A stretch of DNA of 6,247 nucleotides from an uncultured Desulfomonile sp. (GCA_903853735.1 CAINUH010000516.1:1-6247); one strand, 5' to 3'. Counted from the first letter of the stretch, positions 1 to 6,247 are shown. The notes: generated by a model not told the origin, from the letters alone. Made by a program: numbers and translations.

Positions 1-1169
1 CCACGGCTGTCATAAATCAGTCCCTTGTCGGCGCCGTCCTCCAGGCCCGCCAGTACCCTCATATAACCCAATTTTACGGAGCGTTTCGTGGGGTTGAGGG
101 CCTGGTAGAGGAACAGTTAGTGAATCTTTCGGAAGCCACAGGCCACAATCTGGAAATGGTGGCTCGCACGCCGGGCGCAGGCATCAGGAGCACGAGGCTA
201 AAACCTGACGAGGCTTTTTGCCGGCGCATTTTCGATGTGTGTAAGGCCCACGGAATCCATTATTTTTTTTATATAGGAGGCAACGACTCAGCAGAGACAT
301 GCAGAATCGTGAACAAATTCGCAAACAACGAAGGATATGAAATGAGGGTCATGCATATCCCGAAGACCATAGACAACGACCTGAGAGTCACAGATCATTG
401 TCCGGGGTACGGATCGGCGGCGAAATTTGTGGCTCAGGCCTTTTCAGGCGTCAATCTGGACAACCGCTCGCTGCCGGGGGTCTACATCGGAGTAGTCATG
501 GGCCGCCATGCAGGTTTTCTCACCGCTGCATCCGTATTTGCGCGCAAATATGACGACGATGGTCCACATCTGGTATACGTTCCCGAACGCACTTTTAGCC
601 AAGAGGAATTTCTTGCCGGCGTGGACAGAGCTTACAGTCAGTACGGTAGAGCTGTCATAGCAGTATCCGAAGGGATACAGGATGCAGAAGGTACTCCTGT
701 CGCCGCCACTCTTGTGAGCCAAATTGAAAAGGACTCGCACGGTAATGTTCAGCTTTCCGGAAGCACGTCGCTCGGGGACGCTTTGATGAATCTTGTAAAA
801 GAAAAACTCAAGATCAAAAGAGTACGATCAGACACCTTTGGTTATTTACAGAGATCGTTTCTTGGGTGCGTAAGTGAAGTTGACGCCAACGAAGCGAGAG
901 AAGTGGGCGAAAGAGCAGTCCAGATAGCTGCATGGCACCGGGTCGACGGATCTATCACCATAGAGAGAGTCGGAGACTATGGAGTGAGATACAACGTGAC
1001 CCCCCTTGAGGAAGTGGCAAAGGAAACCAAGTGCATGCCGGACGATTTTATCGAGGGCGACAACAATGTCACTGTTGAATATAAGAACTACGCTAGACCG
1101 CTGCTCGGAGAAATGCCGGTATATCAGAGGATCCATGCGCCGGCAGTTGAGAGAATTATCAACAGATAA
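1..1169 (+). CDS. Pyrophosphate-dependent 6-phosphofructokinase (diphosphate--fructose-6-phosphate 1-phosphotransferase), 5'-truncated by window edge
   Basis: Cytoplasmic glycolytic enzyme that phosphorylates fructose 6-phosphate to fructose 1,6-bisphosphate, here probably with pyrophosphate and reversibly. The frame is open from base 3 to the TAA at 1167-1169 (388 complete codons). It begins TAVINQSLVGAV, the usual continuation of the N-terminal GGPT loop, so only about ten residues are missing and the internal GTG at 120 is not the real start. Visible motifs are GGNDS (276-290), PKTIDND (360-380, catalytic Asp pair) and MGRHAG (498-515). In ATP-dependent enzymes the first two read GGDGS and PGTIDND; Asp in place of the second Gly and Lys in place of Gly are the known marks of PPi use. 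The C-terminal half (STSLGDAL, FGYLQRS, SEVDANEAREVG) is also typical of this clade. tadA follows after 25 bases. Family is certain; PPi dependence is inferred from residues. Confidence 0.95.
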   Translation, partial: TAVINQSLVGAVLQARQYPHITQFYGAFRGVEGLVEEQLVNLSEATGHNLEMVARTPGAGIRSTRLKPDEAFCRRIFDVCKAHGIHYFFYIGGNDSAETCRIVNKFANNEGYEMRVMHIPKTIDNDLRVTDHCPGYGSAAKFVAQAFSGVNLDNRSLPGVYIGVVMGRHAGFLTAASVFARKYDDDGPHLVYVPERTFSQEEFLAGVDRAYSQYGRAVIAVSEGIQDAEGTPVAATLVSQIEKDSHGNVQLSGSTSLGDALMNLVKEKLKIKRVRSDTFGYLQRSFLGCVSEVDANEAREVGERAVQIAAWHRVDGSITIERVGDYGVRYNVTPLEEVAKETKCMPDDFIEGDNNVTVEYKNYARPLLGEMPVYQRIHAPAVERIINR

Positions 1170-1194
1170 GGGAGACGTTGACCTGGAAAGACTG

Positions 1195-1653
1195 ATGTTG
1201 GATGAGGAATTCATGGTTCAGGCACTGGCATTGGCCCGTTTTGCCGGAGAACAGGGAGAGACACCGGTAGGAGCCCTGGTGGTGGTGAATGGACGAATCC
1301 TGGGACAAGGGTTCAATCGAGTGGAGATGGACAAAGACCCAACGGCTCACGCGGAAATCGTGGCCCTTCGGGACGCGGCAAGGAACTGGGGTGATTGGAG
1401 ATTGCTCTCCGCAACGCTCTATGTTACTCTTGAACCGTGTATCATGTGCGCCGCGGCCCTGATCCATGCCCGAATCAGGCGTTTGGTTTACGGCGCTTCG
1501 GATGAACGGTGGGGAGCGCTAGGCAGCCTGTTCGATTTTGCTCATGACCCAAGAATCAACCACGAACTGGAGGTGATTCCTCGGGTGATGGAGAAAGAGT
1601 CTGCCGAAATTCTTCAGGGTTTTTTTGAAAGGTTACGTTTTAATCATCGCTGA
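1195..1653 (+). CDS. tadA: tRNA-specific adenosine deaminase TadA
   Basis: Deaminates A34 to inosine in the anticodon of tRNA-Arg(ACG), so that one tRNA reads CGU, CGC and CGA. The 152-residue product is close to the usual bacterial size (about 150-170). The zinc/deaminase signature is complete: H52 and E54 in TAHAE, and C82 and C85 in PCIMC. Other family hallmarks are PVGALVV (residues 24-30), the TLYVTLEPC strand, the GALGSLFD segment near 107-114 and the INH motif near 121-123. The frame stays open upstream to base 1006 inside the phosphofructokinase, but that part does not resemble TadA. ATG 1195 gives the family-like start (MLDEEFMVQALALA, comparable to the EYWM...AL start of E. coli TadA) and has GGAAAG at 1185-1190. 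ATG 1213 is a weaker alternative. Probably co-transcribed with the upstream kinase and followed by a tRNA gene. Confidence 0.95.
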   Translation: MLDEEFMVQALALARFAGEQGETPVGALVVVNGRILGQGFNRVEMDKDPTAHAEIVALRDAARNWGDWRLLSATLYVTLEPCIMCAAALIHARIRRLVYGASDERWGALGSLFDFAHDPRINHELEVIPRVMEKESAEILQGFFERLRFNHR

Positions 1654-1671
1654 TTATGTTTAGCCGAACGC

Positions 1672-1760
1672 GGAGAGATGCCCGAGAGGCCGAAGGGGGT
1701 TGACTCGAAATCAACTGTATCCGTAGGGTACCGGGGGTTCGAATCCCTCTCTCTCCGCCA
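1672..1760 (+). tRNA. tRNA-Ser (anticodon CGA)
   Basis: An 89-base class II tRNA that folds fully by eye. The acceptor stem is GGAGAGA (1672-1678) with TCTCTCC (1750-1756), the discriminator is G1757, and CCA is encoded at 1758-1760. The D-arm uses CCC (1681-1683) with the G-run at 1695-1698. The anticodon stem is GTTGA (1699-1703) with TCAAC (1711-1715), and the loop CTCGAAA carries anticodon CGA at 1706-1708, reading codon UCG. The long variable arm (1717-1731) has a 6-bp stem closing on GTA, as expected for serine. The T-loop is TTCGAAT at 1738-1744, on a stem with one G-T pair. It begins 18 bases after the tadA stop and I see no convincing promoter in that gap, so it may be processed from the tadA transcript or use a promoter inside the tadA 3' end. 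Confidence 0.97.
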
Positions 1761-1846
1761 TGTTTGGAAGGGATATTGACTGAGGTTACCGCAAGAGTTC
1801 TGTCTGACGTCTGAAATCAACCCAAATTCCTCACCCTTCGATCACA

Positions 1847-2830
1847 TTACAACCAGCCGTGTTCTCGGTACCACTTGGCTGTTTTCGCAATGGCCTCAGT
1901 AATAGGAGTAAGAGCCATCCACTGAAGATCCGTCCTTGCCCTGTCGACAGAACAAACCCATGCAATTTGTTTCATTTCATGAAATTTTTCCGTCCTGAAA
2001 AGAGTCGGAGATCCCCGCACCTTTCCTAACAAGTCGCCTGCTTTGGCGACAAGTTTCATGATGTGGAGCGGAACAGGGATCGGCACAGCCCTGTACCCCA
2101 TTACCTTCGATACCAGCAAAGCAAACTCTTTCCAAACAACGGGGTCCGGATTCGCCATGAAGTATATTTTTCCTTGAGACACAGGAGACAAGGCAGCAGC
2201 GAGAATACCATCAGTCAGATCTTCCACGTAGACAATGCTCACCAATCTGTCCGGACCGGCCATACAGGGAACGAAACGCCATCGAGCGCATTTAAAAACC
2301 CCCAGCACATCGACATCCCTCGGACCAAAGACGGTTGGTGGACGGACTATTGTTATCGGCAAGGTTTTGCTGAGGCTCATCACTACCTTCTCAGCCTCAA
2401 GTTTGGAAATGCCATAGAGAGAAAGAGGTCTGGGTGGATCCGTTTCAACAACGGATTTGGCGTCATCCGGCGACGGACCGGCAGCAGCCTGAGAACTTAC
2501 AAAAACGAACCTTTTCAGTGAATCAGCAGCGGCCTTGCGGTCAAACAGTTCCAGTAGTCGAAGGGTCCAGTCCACGTTGGCTGTCTCATAATCATGATAG
2601 TTCAGGCCCCGCGTTGCAGCCGCGAGGTGAATTACGTAATCAAAAGGAGGACCGTCAGCTATTACAGACCCTAAAGAGTTGTTCGAAACAACCGTGACCG
2701 GAACTTCTTGCAAATGACGCAGCGAACCAGGATTCCGCACAGGGCAAACCACGTCAAAGCCCCTTGCTATTAACAACTCGGCCACGTGGCTGCCAATAAA
2801 CCCCGTCGCTCCGGTAACGAGAAAGCGCAT
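1847..2830 (-). CDS. NAD(P)-dependent epimerase/dehydratase, extended SDR family
   Basis: A 327-residue protein, the usual length for sugar-nucleotide epimerases and dehydratases of the extended short-chain dehydrogenase family. The N-terminal Rossmann fold has the cofactor loop TGATGFIG (residues 6-13), followed by HLAAATRG (68-75), which matches the family's HxAA region. The catalytic triad is visible as Ser in FVSSQ (112/113) and YGISK (Tyr139, Lys143). A VRPPTVFGPRD stretch and the VSIVYVEDLTDGI segment are also typical. The C-terminal third, which would set the substrate, is not diagnostic, so the exact reaction (nucleotide-sugar epimerase, reductase or a 3-beta-HSD-like role) cannot be named. 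I chose ATG 2830 because the Rossmann strand MRFLVTGATG starts there and GGAAGG precedes it; a TTG at 2860 would add ten unlikely residues. It lies 45 bases downstream of a short membrane ORF on the same strand. Confidence 0.92.
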   Translation of the reverse strand: MRFLVTGATGFIGSHVAELLIARGFDVVCPVRNPGSLRHLQEVPVTVVSNNSLGSVIADGPPFDYVIHLAAATRGLNYHDYETANVDWTLRLLELFDRKAAADSLKRFVFVSSQAAAGPSPDDAKSVVETDPPRPLSLYGISKLEAEKVVMSLSKTLPITIVRPPTVFGPRDVDVLGVFKCARWRFVPCMAGPDRLVSIVYVEDLTDGILAAALSPVSQGKIYFMANPDPVVWKEFALLVSKVMGYRAVPIPVPLHIMKLVAKAGDLLGKVRGSPTLFRTEKFHEMKQIAWVCSVDRARTDLQWMALTPITEAIAKTAKWYREHGWL

Positions 2831-2840
2831 TGAAAAATTT

Positions 2841-2846
2841 CCTTCC
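2841..2846 (-). promoter_or_regulatory. Ribosome binding site deciding the epimerase start
   Basis: On the minus strand this reads GGAAGG, ten bases before ATG 2830. It lies downstream of the alternative TTG start at 2860 and therefore supports the shorter protein. The spacing is slightly long. Confidence 0.55.
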
Positions 2847-2875
2847 GAGAATGATGTCAACCTGAGCAGAGCAAA

Positions 2876-3139
2876 TCAATCTCGACAAACCGGTTGGCGC
2901 CTCCAACAAAGCGGCATAAGCTCGGTGAGAGCACGAGAAGGAAAGGTGAGAGCCACTTTTACGGTGGCAACGTCCAGTGATGGCAAAAGCCGGCCGGTCC
3001 AGGCGAGGAGTCCCAAGGCGATGACTCCTATTGCTGCTATAAAAGCTGTTATAGCTAAACGTCTCCGTTTCTTGGCAACCTGTAAAGGCTCTCGCTGGTC
3101 TTGGCCTATTCTTAGTTTGGACGGGTCCTGGACATCCAT
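2876..3139 (-). pseudogene. Probable truncated relic of an efflux membrane-fusion (adaptor) protein, 87 residues
   Basis: The ORF encodes a short basic cytoplasmic start (MDVQDPSKLRIGQDQREP, then KKRRR at 23-27), one membrane segment of about 20 residues (AITAFIAAIGVIALGLLAW, 29-47), then a short periplasmic stretch DVATVKVALTFPSRALTEL (56-74) ending in CWRRQPVCRD and a TGA. From memory of the family, an SKLRI-type leader, one anchor, and a VATV...(Y/F)PS.ALT segment open many HlyD/MacA-like adaptors of ABC and RND exporters, which run to roughly 380-400 residues. Here the lipoyl, hairpin and barrel domains are absent: after about residue 75 the similarity fades and none of the three minus-strand frames up to the epimerase start restores it. 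An AGAGGAT box lies about 11 bases before ATG 3139 and a promoter-like pair lies further upstream, so it may still be expressed. Alternatively it is an intact small single-pass membrane protein. The adaptor reading is inference, not an alignment. Confidence 0.5.
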
Positions 3140-3165
3140 GTGCTATTGACATCCTCTGAGAGTCA

Positions 3166-3194
3166 TGTATATCACCTTGACCGGAAGTCGTAAA
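3166..3194 (-). promoter_or_regulatory. Candidate sigma-70-type promoter for the minus-strand unit
   Basis: Read on the minus strand, TTTACG (3189-3194) and TATACA (3166-3171) are separated by exactly 17 bases. Each hexamer matches four of six consensus positions. Transcription would start about 20 bases before ATG 3139 and could continue into the epimerase gene, for which I see no promoter of its own with proper spacing. Found by eye only. Confidence 0.35.
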
Positions 3195-3373
3195 AGGGTA
3201 TGTCTATTTTCTCAATGATGGCATCGGAAATGGGCAGTCGGCTCCGTTATGGCTTGACCAAAGTCCTTGGCGAAATTATTTTTGTTGTGAGGCCGGCGCA
3301 CGTCGCGTGAGGATGATTAAGCCCCCGGCACGGAATCCTACGGCGCATCAAATAGTTCTGCCTGACGATTCAA

Positions 3374-3406
3374 ATCACCACAGAGCCTGGTTTTTCAACT
3401 GGTGAT
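3374..3406. repeat. Inverted repeat, candidate operator upstream of the efflux operon
   Basis: ATCACCA (3374-3380) and its exact reverse complement TGGTGAT (3400-3406) are separated by 19 bases, giving a centre-to-centre distance of 26. The right arm lies about 70 bases before the adaptor start codon, so a regulator bound here could control the operon. The large loop and lack of a T-tract argue against a terminator. Seven-base arms can occur by chance, so the operator role is a guess. Confidence 0.3.
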
Positions 3407-3466
3407 CAAACCTGAAGGGTTTGTAGATTAACCAGCGCCTTGTTGCATAACACTAGCGAGGACCAT

Positions 3467-3470
3467 AGGA
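3467..3470 (+). promoter_or_regulatory. Ribosome binding site choosing between two ATGs of the adaptor gene
   Basis: AGGA here is six bases before the ATG at 3477 but only three before the ATG at 3474. The second Met is therefore the better-spaced start, which would make the protein one residue shorter. A second GAGGA at 3458-3462 would serve ATG 3474 with an 11-base gap. Confidence 0.45.
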
Positions 3471-3473
3471 ACG

Positions 3474-4841
3474 ATGATGAAAAACGACTATTTGACAGCG
3501 GGCGCTGTCATTTTCATAGGCATACTCCTGGGAATCCTTATTCTGGTCACAGATCGCAGGCCGTCTGTTTCAAGCGATCACGGACACGGTCAAGATCGAG
3601 AAGTTCGTGATGTACATAACCAGCAGGCGAGTTCTCATAAGGGACACGAACGTGTCCCACTTGAGACCGATGTTAATAAATCTGATGAACATGGTCATCC
3701 AGATGCCGAACACCCTGGTCACGAGCATGGGCCCGAGGCTGTCAAGGAAGCGCAAGATCACACATCATCGCACGACGGGACCTCCGTGGTTGGGGTGAGT
3801 CATGAAAGTGCTAGAATGGCCGGGATCAGAATTCTTGAAGCCGACCCGGCGCGAATCGAATCGGTTATACAACTTCCTGGAGAAATTGGGCTCAACGCAG
3901 ACCTGGTAGCCCATGTGGTCCCACGTGTCTCCGGAGTAGTGGCTGAGTCGCTGAAGAATCTAGGCGACACAGTGAGAAAAGGCGAAGTGGTGGCGGTGAT
4001 AGACAGCCGTGAAATGGCCGAGGCCAAGAGCCGGTACCTCGTTTTCCTCAAGCGGGAGGAACTGGCCCGAACGATTCTTGATCGCACCGAACGACTTTGG
4101 CAAAAAAATGTTACCCCTGAACAAGCTTACCTGAACGACAGGAAGGCATGGGAGGAAACCAAGATCGAACTGATGGCCGCAGGACAGAAGGTTCTGGCAC
4201 TGGGTATTCCTGAAAAAGAGCTGGAAGGCTTAATCGCTGCCGGCTCAGCTACCCTAACGCGTTACGAGGTTCACGCTCCATTCGATGGTGTAGTCATCAA
4301 GAAACACATGTCCGTCGGGGAATGGGTCAGCGAAAAATCCGATATTCTGGTGATTGCCGACCTCTCCACCGTCTGGGTAGAAATCATCGTCTATGTTCGG
4401 GATCTGGAAACCGTTCGAGTCAGCCAGAAGGCTTTTGTGAAAGCAGATGCTTCGGATCTGGAGGCAGTCGGCGTTGTTTCGTACATCGGACCTCTGGTTG
4501 GAGAAGAGAGTCGAACCGCCAGGGCTCGAGTGGTCATTCCCAACTCGGACGGCCGTTGGCGCCCCGGTCTTTTCGTAACGGTCAAACTTGTTGAAGACAC
4601 GGTTTTAGCCCCGGTGTCAGTGGCGGCGGACGCCGTCCAAACTGTTGAAGGCCGATCCGTAGTGTTTGTCCAATGCGGAGACCACTTTGAAAGTAGGCCG
4701 GTGGAGTTGGGCCGGTCGGACGGTAAACATGTAGCCGTGACGAAGGGATTAGCCCAAGGAGAGAAATATGCCTCGGCCAACAGCTTCATCTTGAAGGCTG
4801 AGTTGAGTAAGACGGGCGCTACTTGCAGCCACAGTCAATAG
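3474..4841 (+). CDS. Heavy-metal efflux RND periplasmic adaptor, CzcB/CusB type, with His-rich N-terminal segment
   Basis: This membrane-fusion protein would link the inner-membrane RND pump encoded next to an outer-membrane channel. The 455 residues divide in order into an uncleaved-looking anchor (about 8-26), a His-rich acidic stretch with 12 His between residues 36 and 100 (such as DHGHG, DEHGH, GHEHG), the first half of the barrel-sandwich domain (about 146-178, VSGVVAESL...GDTVRKGEVVAVID), an alpha-helical hairpin (about 179-260), the second lipoyl half (about 264-296, VHAPFDGVVIKK...VGEWV), a beta-barrel (about 300-375, with RPGLFVTV) and a membrane-proximal domain (about 376-440). It ends in ATCSHSQ, with a Cys and a His that could also touch metal. 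The His-rich part probably binds metal in the periplasm; this is inferred from composition. The CzcA-like gene starts 10 bases after the stop. Metal identity cannot be read from this subunit. Confidence 0.93.
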   Translation: MMKNDYLTAGAVIFIGILLGILILVTDRRPSVSSDHGHGQDREVRDVHNQQASSHKGHERVPLETDVNKSDEHGHPDAEHPGHEHGPEAVKEAQDHTSSHDGTSVVGVSHESARMAGIRILEADPARIESVIQLPGEIGLNADLVAHVVPRVSGVVAESLKNLGDTVRKGEVVAVIDSREMAEAKSRYLVFLKREELARTILDRTERLWQKNVTPEQAYLNDRKAWEETKIELMAAGQKVLALGIPEKELEGLIAAGSATLTRYEVHAPFDGVVIKKHMSVGEWVSEKSDILVIADLSTVWVEIIVYVRDLETVRVSQKAFVKADASDLEAVGVVSYIGPLVGEESRTARARVVIPNSDGRWRPGLFVTVKLVEDTVLAPVSVAADAVQTVEGRSVVFVQCGDHFESRPVELGRSDGKHVAVTKGLAQGEKYASANSFILKAELSKTGATCSHSQ

Positions 4842-4845
4842 GAAT
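4840..4845 (+). promoter_or_regulatory. Ribosome binding site of the CzcA-like gene, overlapping the adaptor stop codon
   Basis: AGGAAT overlaps the last two bases of the adaptor's TAG stop (4839-4841) and ends six bases before ATG 4852. Terminating ribosomes would expose or re-use it, which suggests translational coupling of adaptor and pump. Confidence 0.6.
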
Positions 4846-4851
4846 AGCACT

Positions 4852-6247
4852 ATGATTGAGCAGTTCCTGAAGTTTTCAATCCGTAACCGGCGGCTCGTCT
4901 TGATAGTGACATTGGCTGTGGGAGTCCTGGGTCTCTATAGTGCAAGGCTGCTAAAAATAGACGCGGTTCCCGATATCACCAACGTCCAAGTGCAAATCAA
5001 TGCCGTGGCGGCTGGATACTCTCCGTTGGAAGTTGAACAGAGGATAACATTCCCAATCGAAACAGCATTGGCCGGATCACCCGGTCTGTCCACGACAAGG
5101 TCGGTATCCCGATACGGCATTTCTCAAATCACAGCCATTTTTGAAGATGGAACGGACATCTATTTTGCCAGGCAACAAGTTAGCGAACGCATCCAACAAG
5201 TTAAAGGCCAGCTTCCTCCCGGCATTGAACCGGAGATGGGACCCATTGCAACCGGACTCGGTGAAATCTTCATGTGGACTGTGGAGGCCGAAGCCGGTAC
5301 TCTCAAACCTGACGGCACACCGTACTCTCTGACTGACCTGCGCACCGTGCAGGACTGGATCGTTCGTCCGCAGTTGAAAAACATCGCAGGGGTCACTGAG
5401 GTGAACACTATAGGAGGATATGAAAAGCAGTTTCACGTGACGCCTGATCCTCAGAAGCTCCTGGCTCACGGGCAGACATTCAGAGACATTGTAGCGGCCC
5501 TTGCCGGTAACAATGCGAACGTAGGCGCCGGATATATCGAACGAAGCGGCGAGCAGTATCTGGTACGAGCCCCCGGACAGGTTGCCGATCTGGAGGACAT
5601 ACGACAGGTTATCGTTGGGAATTATCGAGGAGTGCCCATTTTCATCAGGGATATAGCTGAAGTTACACTTGGCAAGGAACTTCGAACCGGCGCGGCTACC
5701 AAAAACGGGGAGGAAGCGGTTCTTGGAACCGTTTTCATGCTTAAGGGGGAAAACAGCAGAACTATATCCCAAAGGGTGGCGGACAAATTGGGAACTGTCA
5801 ACCGGTCTCTTCCGACTGGAGTCATGGCCCAAATTGCCTACAATCGTACCGCGCTGGTAGATGAAACCATCAAGACAGTCAAGACAAACCTCATTGAAGG
5901 GGCCATTCTTGTGGTGGTCATTCTTTTCCTTTTCTTGGGAAATTTTCGTGCAGCAATTATCACGGCTTTGGTAATCCCATTTTCTATGTTGTTCACCATC
6001 ACGGGCATGGTCACCAACAAAATCAGCGCAAACCTCATGAGTCTCGGAGCGATCGATTTCGGGATCATTATAGACGGGGCAGTGGTGATTGTAGAAAACT
6101 GCACTCGCCGCCTGGCTATGGAACAACGCCAAAGACAGCGAGGGTTAACTTCCTCGGAAAGACTCGAAATTGTGTGGCAAGCCGCCCAGGAAGTCAGGAA
6201 GCCCATGCTGTTCGGCGAACTGATAATAATGATTGTCTATCTGCCGA
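4852..6247 (+). CDS. Heavy-metal efflux RND pump, CzcA family (HME-RND), 3'-truncated by window edge
   Basis: Proton-driven inner-membrane transporter that exports divalent metal cations with the adaptor encoded just upstream. The window holds 465 codons of a family usually just over 1,000 residues. Residues 1-34 form the N-terminal helix (TM1), then VPDITNVQVQI (39-49) and the first periplasmic porter region follow, with EVEQRITFPIE, TRSVSRYGISQI and GLGEIFMW typical of CzcA/CusA proteins. Membrane segments return near 346-366, 367-387 and 394-416. The TM4 signature DFGIIIDGAVVIVEN gives D402, D408 and E415, the same positions and residues known to be essential in Cupriavidus CzcA. CusA-type Cu/Ag pumps instead have an AIG...DAxxxxxEN version, so a divalent substrate (Co, Zn, Cd or Ni) is likely. 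The start is ATG 4852 with AGGAAT ahead. No frameshift or stop is seen within the window. Confidence 0.95.
   Translation, partial: MIEQFLKFSIRNRRLVLIVTLAVGVLGLYSARLLKIDAVPDITNVQVQINAVAAGYSPLEVEQRITFPIETALAGSPGLSTTRSVSRYGISQITAIFEDGTDIYFARQQVSERIQQVKGQLPPGIEPEMGPIATGLGEIFMWTVEAEAGTLKPDGTPYSLTDLRTVQDWIVRPQLKNIAGVTEVNTIGGYEKQFHVTPDPQKLLAHGQTFRDIVAALAGNNANVGAGYIERSGEQYLVRAPGQVADLEDIRQVIVGNYRGVPIFIRDIAEVTLGKELRTGAATKNGEEAVLGTVFMLKGENSRTISQRVADKLGTVNRSLPTGVMAQIAYNRTALVDETIKTVKTNLIEGAILVVVILFLFLGNFRAAIITALVIPFSMLFTITGMVTNKISANLMSLGAIDFGIIIDGAVVIVENCTRRLAMEQRQRQRGLTSSERLEIVWQAAQEVRKPMLFGELIIMIVYLP

Larger units (their letters stand above)
3153..3473. other. Divergent intergenic region between the minus-strand unit and the metal-efflux operon
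   Basis: About 320 bases lie between the start region of the truncated adaptor ORF and the CzcB-like gene. It holds a leftward promoter candidate (3166-3194) and a 7-bp inverted repeat (3374-3406). For the rightward genes only a weak pair is visible, TTGTAG (3421-3426) and CATAAC (3446-3451), with a 19-base spacer that is longer than ideal. A 36-codon ORF from ATG 3200 to TGA 3310 is present but has no well-spaced ribosome binding site. No RNA gene or riboswitch was recognised. Confidence 0.6.

Noticed and set aside
120..122. GTG as start of the phosphofructokinase
   Set aside because: The same frame is open without a stop to base 3 and encodes the conserved TAVINQSLVGAV segment, so the gene starts left of the window.
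263..270. Run of eight T inside the kinase gene as a phase-variation tract
   Set aside because: It encodes a conserved-looking hydrophobic strand (HYFFYIGG) in a housekeeping enzyme; there is no sign of frame switching.
1006..1194. Longer tadA with a 63-residue N-terminal extension overlapping the kinase
   Set aside because: The extension lies in another frame inside conserved kinase sequence and does not look like TadA; ATG 1195 fits the family start and has a ribosome site.
1761..1846. Terminator between the convergent tRNA and epimerase genes
   Set aside because: I looked for a GC-rich hairpin followed by a T-run on either strand and found only short broken complements such as TGAGG and CCTCA; nothing supports a terminator call.
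2855..2860. Perfect minus-strand TTGACA as a promoter -35 for the epimerase
   Set aside because: A -10 at normal spacing would fall on AT-rich sequence overlapping the start region with no TATAAT-like hexamer and would leave a leaderless message, while a ribosome site is present.
2754..3152. 132-codon minus-strand ORF overlapping the adaptor relic and the epimerase start
   Set aside because: It runs through the epimerase N-terminus in the wrong frame, and its translation shows no membrane segment or motif, unlike the overlapping 2876-3139 frame.
3200..3310. 36-codon ORF in the intergenic region (MSIFSMMASEMGSRLR start)
   Set aside because: The G-run ahead of its ATG is only one or two bases away, too close for a normal ribosome site, and a frame this short is expected by chance. 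Worth a conservation check but not called.
5077..6132. 351-codon open frame on the minus strand opposite the pump gene
   Set aside because: It is the antisense shadow of a clear CzcA coding frame; the translation has low-complexity charged stretches and no recognisable domain.

Overview
This 6.2 kb window looks like ordinary bacterial chromosome with moderate GC content. The gene types (a PPi-dependent phosphofructokinase, a CCA-encoded tRNA, an HME-RND metal pump, a possible SKLRI-type adaptor leader) would suit an anaerobic member of the Desulfobacterota (former Deltaproteobacteria). That assignment is inference from protein style only; no marker gene proves it.

Left part, plus strand (1-1760). 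A 6-phosphofructokinase that has lost its first few codons at the window edge is followed after 25 bases by tadA (tRNA adenosine deaminase), and 18 bases later by a tRNA-Ser(CGA). The three are close enough to be one transcription unit. The kinase has both residue signatures of the pyrophosphate-dependent subfamily, which fits an energy-limited anaerobe.

Middle part, minus strand (1847-3139). An extended-SDR sugar-nucleotide-epimerase-like protein lies downstream of a short 87-residue membrane-anchored ORF. That ORF resembles the first 75 or so residues of an efflux membrane-fusion (adaptor) protein and then stops. I read it as a relic of a truncated transporter operon whose promoter may now drive the epimerase. 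A reasonable promoter reading leftward sits at 3166-3194.

Right part, plus strand (3474-6247). After a 0.3 kb divergent intergenic region come a periplasmic adaptor (CzcB/CusB type) with a histidine-rich segment directly after its membrane anchor, and then the first 465 codons of an RND pump of the CzcA type. The pump carries the charged-residue signature of divalent-cation exporters (D402, D408, E415). Together they would form the inner-membrane and periplasmic parts of a Co/Zn/Cd/Ni-type efflux complex. No outer-membrane CzcC-like gene precedes them, so it would have to lie beyond the right edge or elsewhere.

I found no CRISPR array, insertion sequence, prophage or other clearly new system. 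The most notable points are the truncated adaptor next to a divergent intact adaptor, the His-rich leader of the CzcB-like protein, and an inverted repeat in the metal-efflux upstream region.
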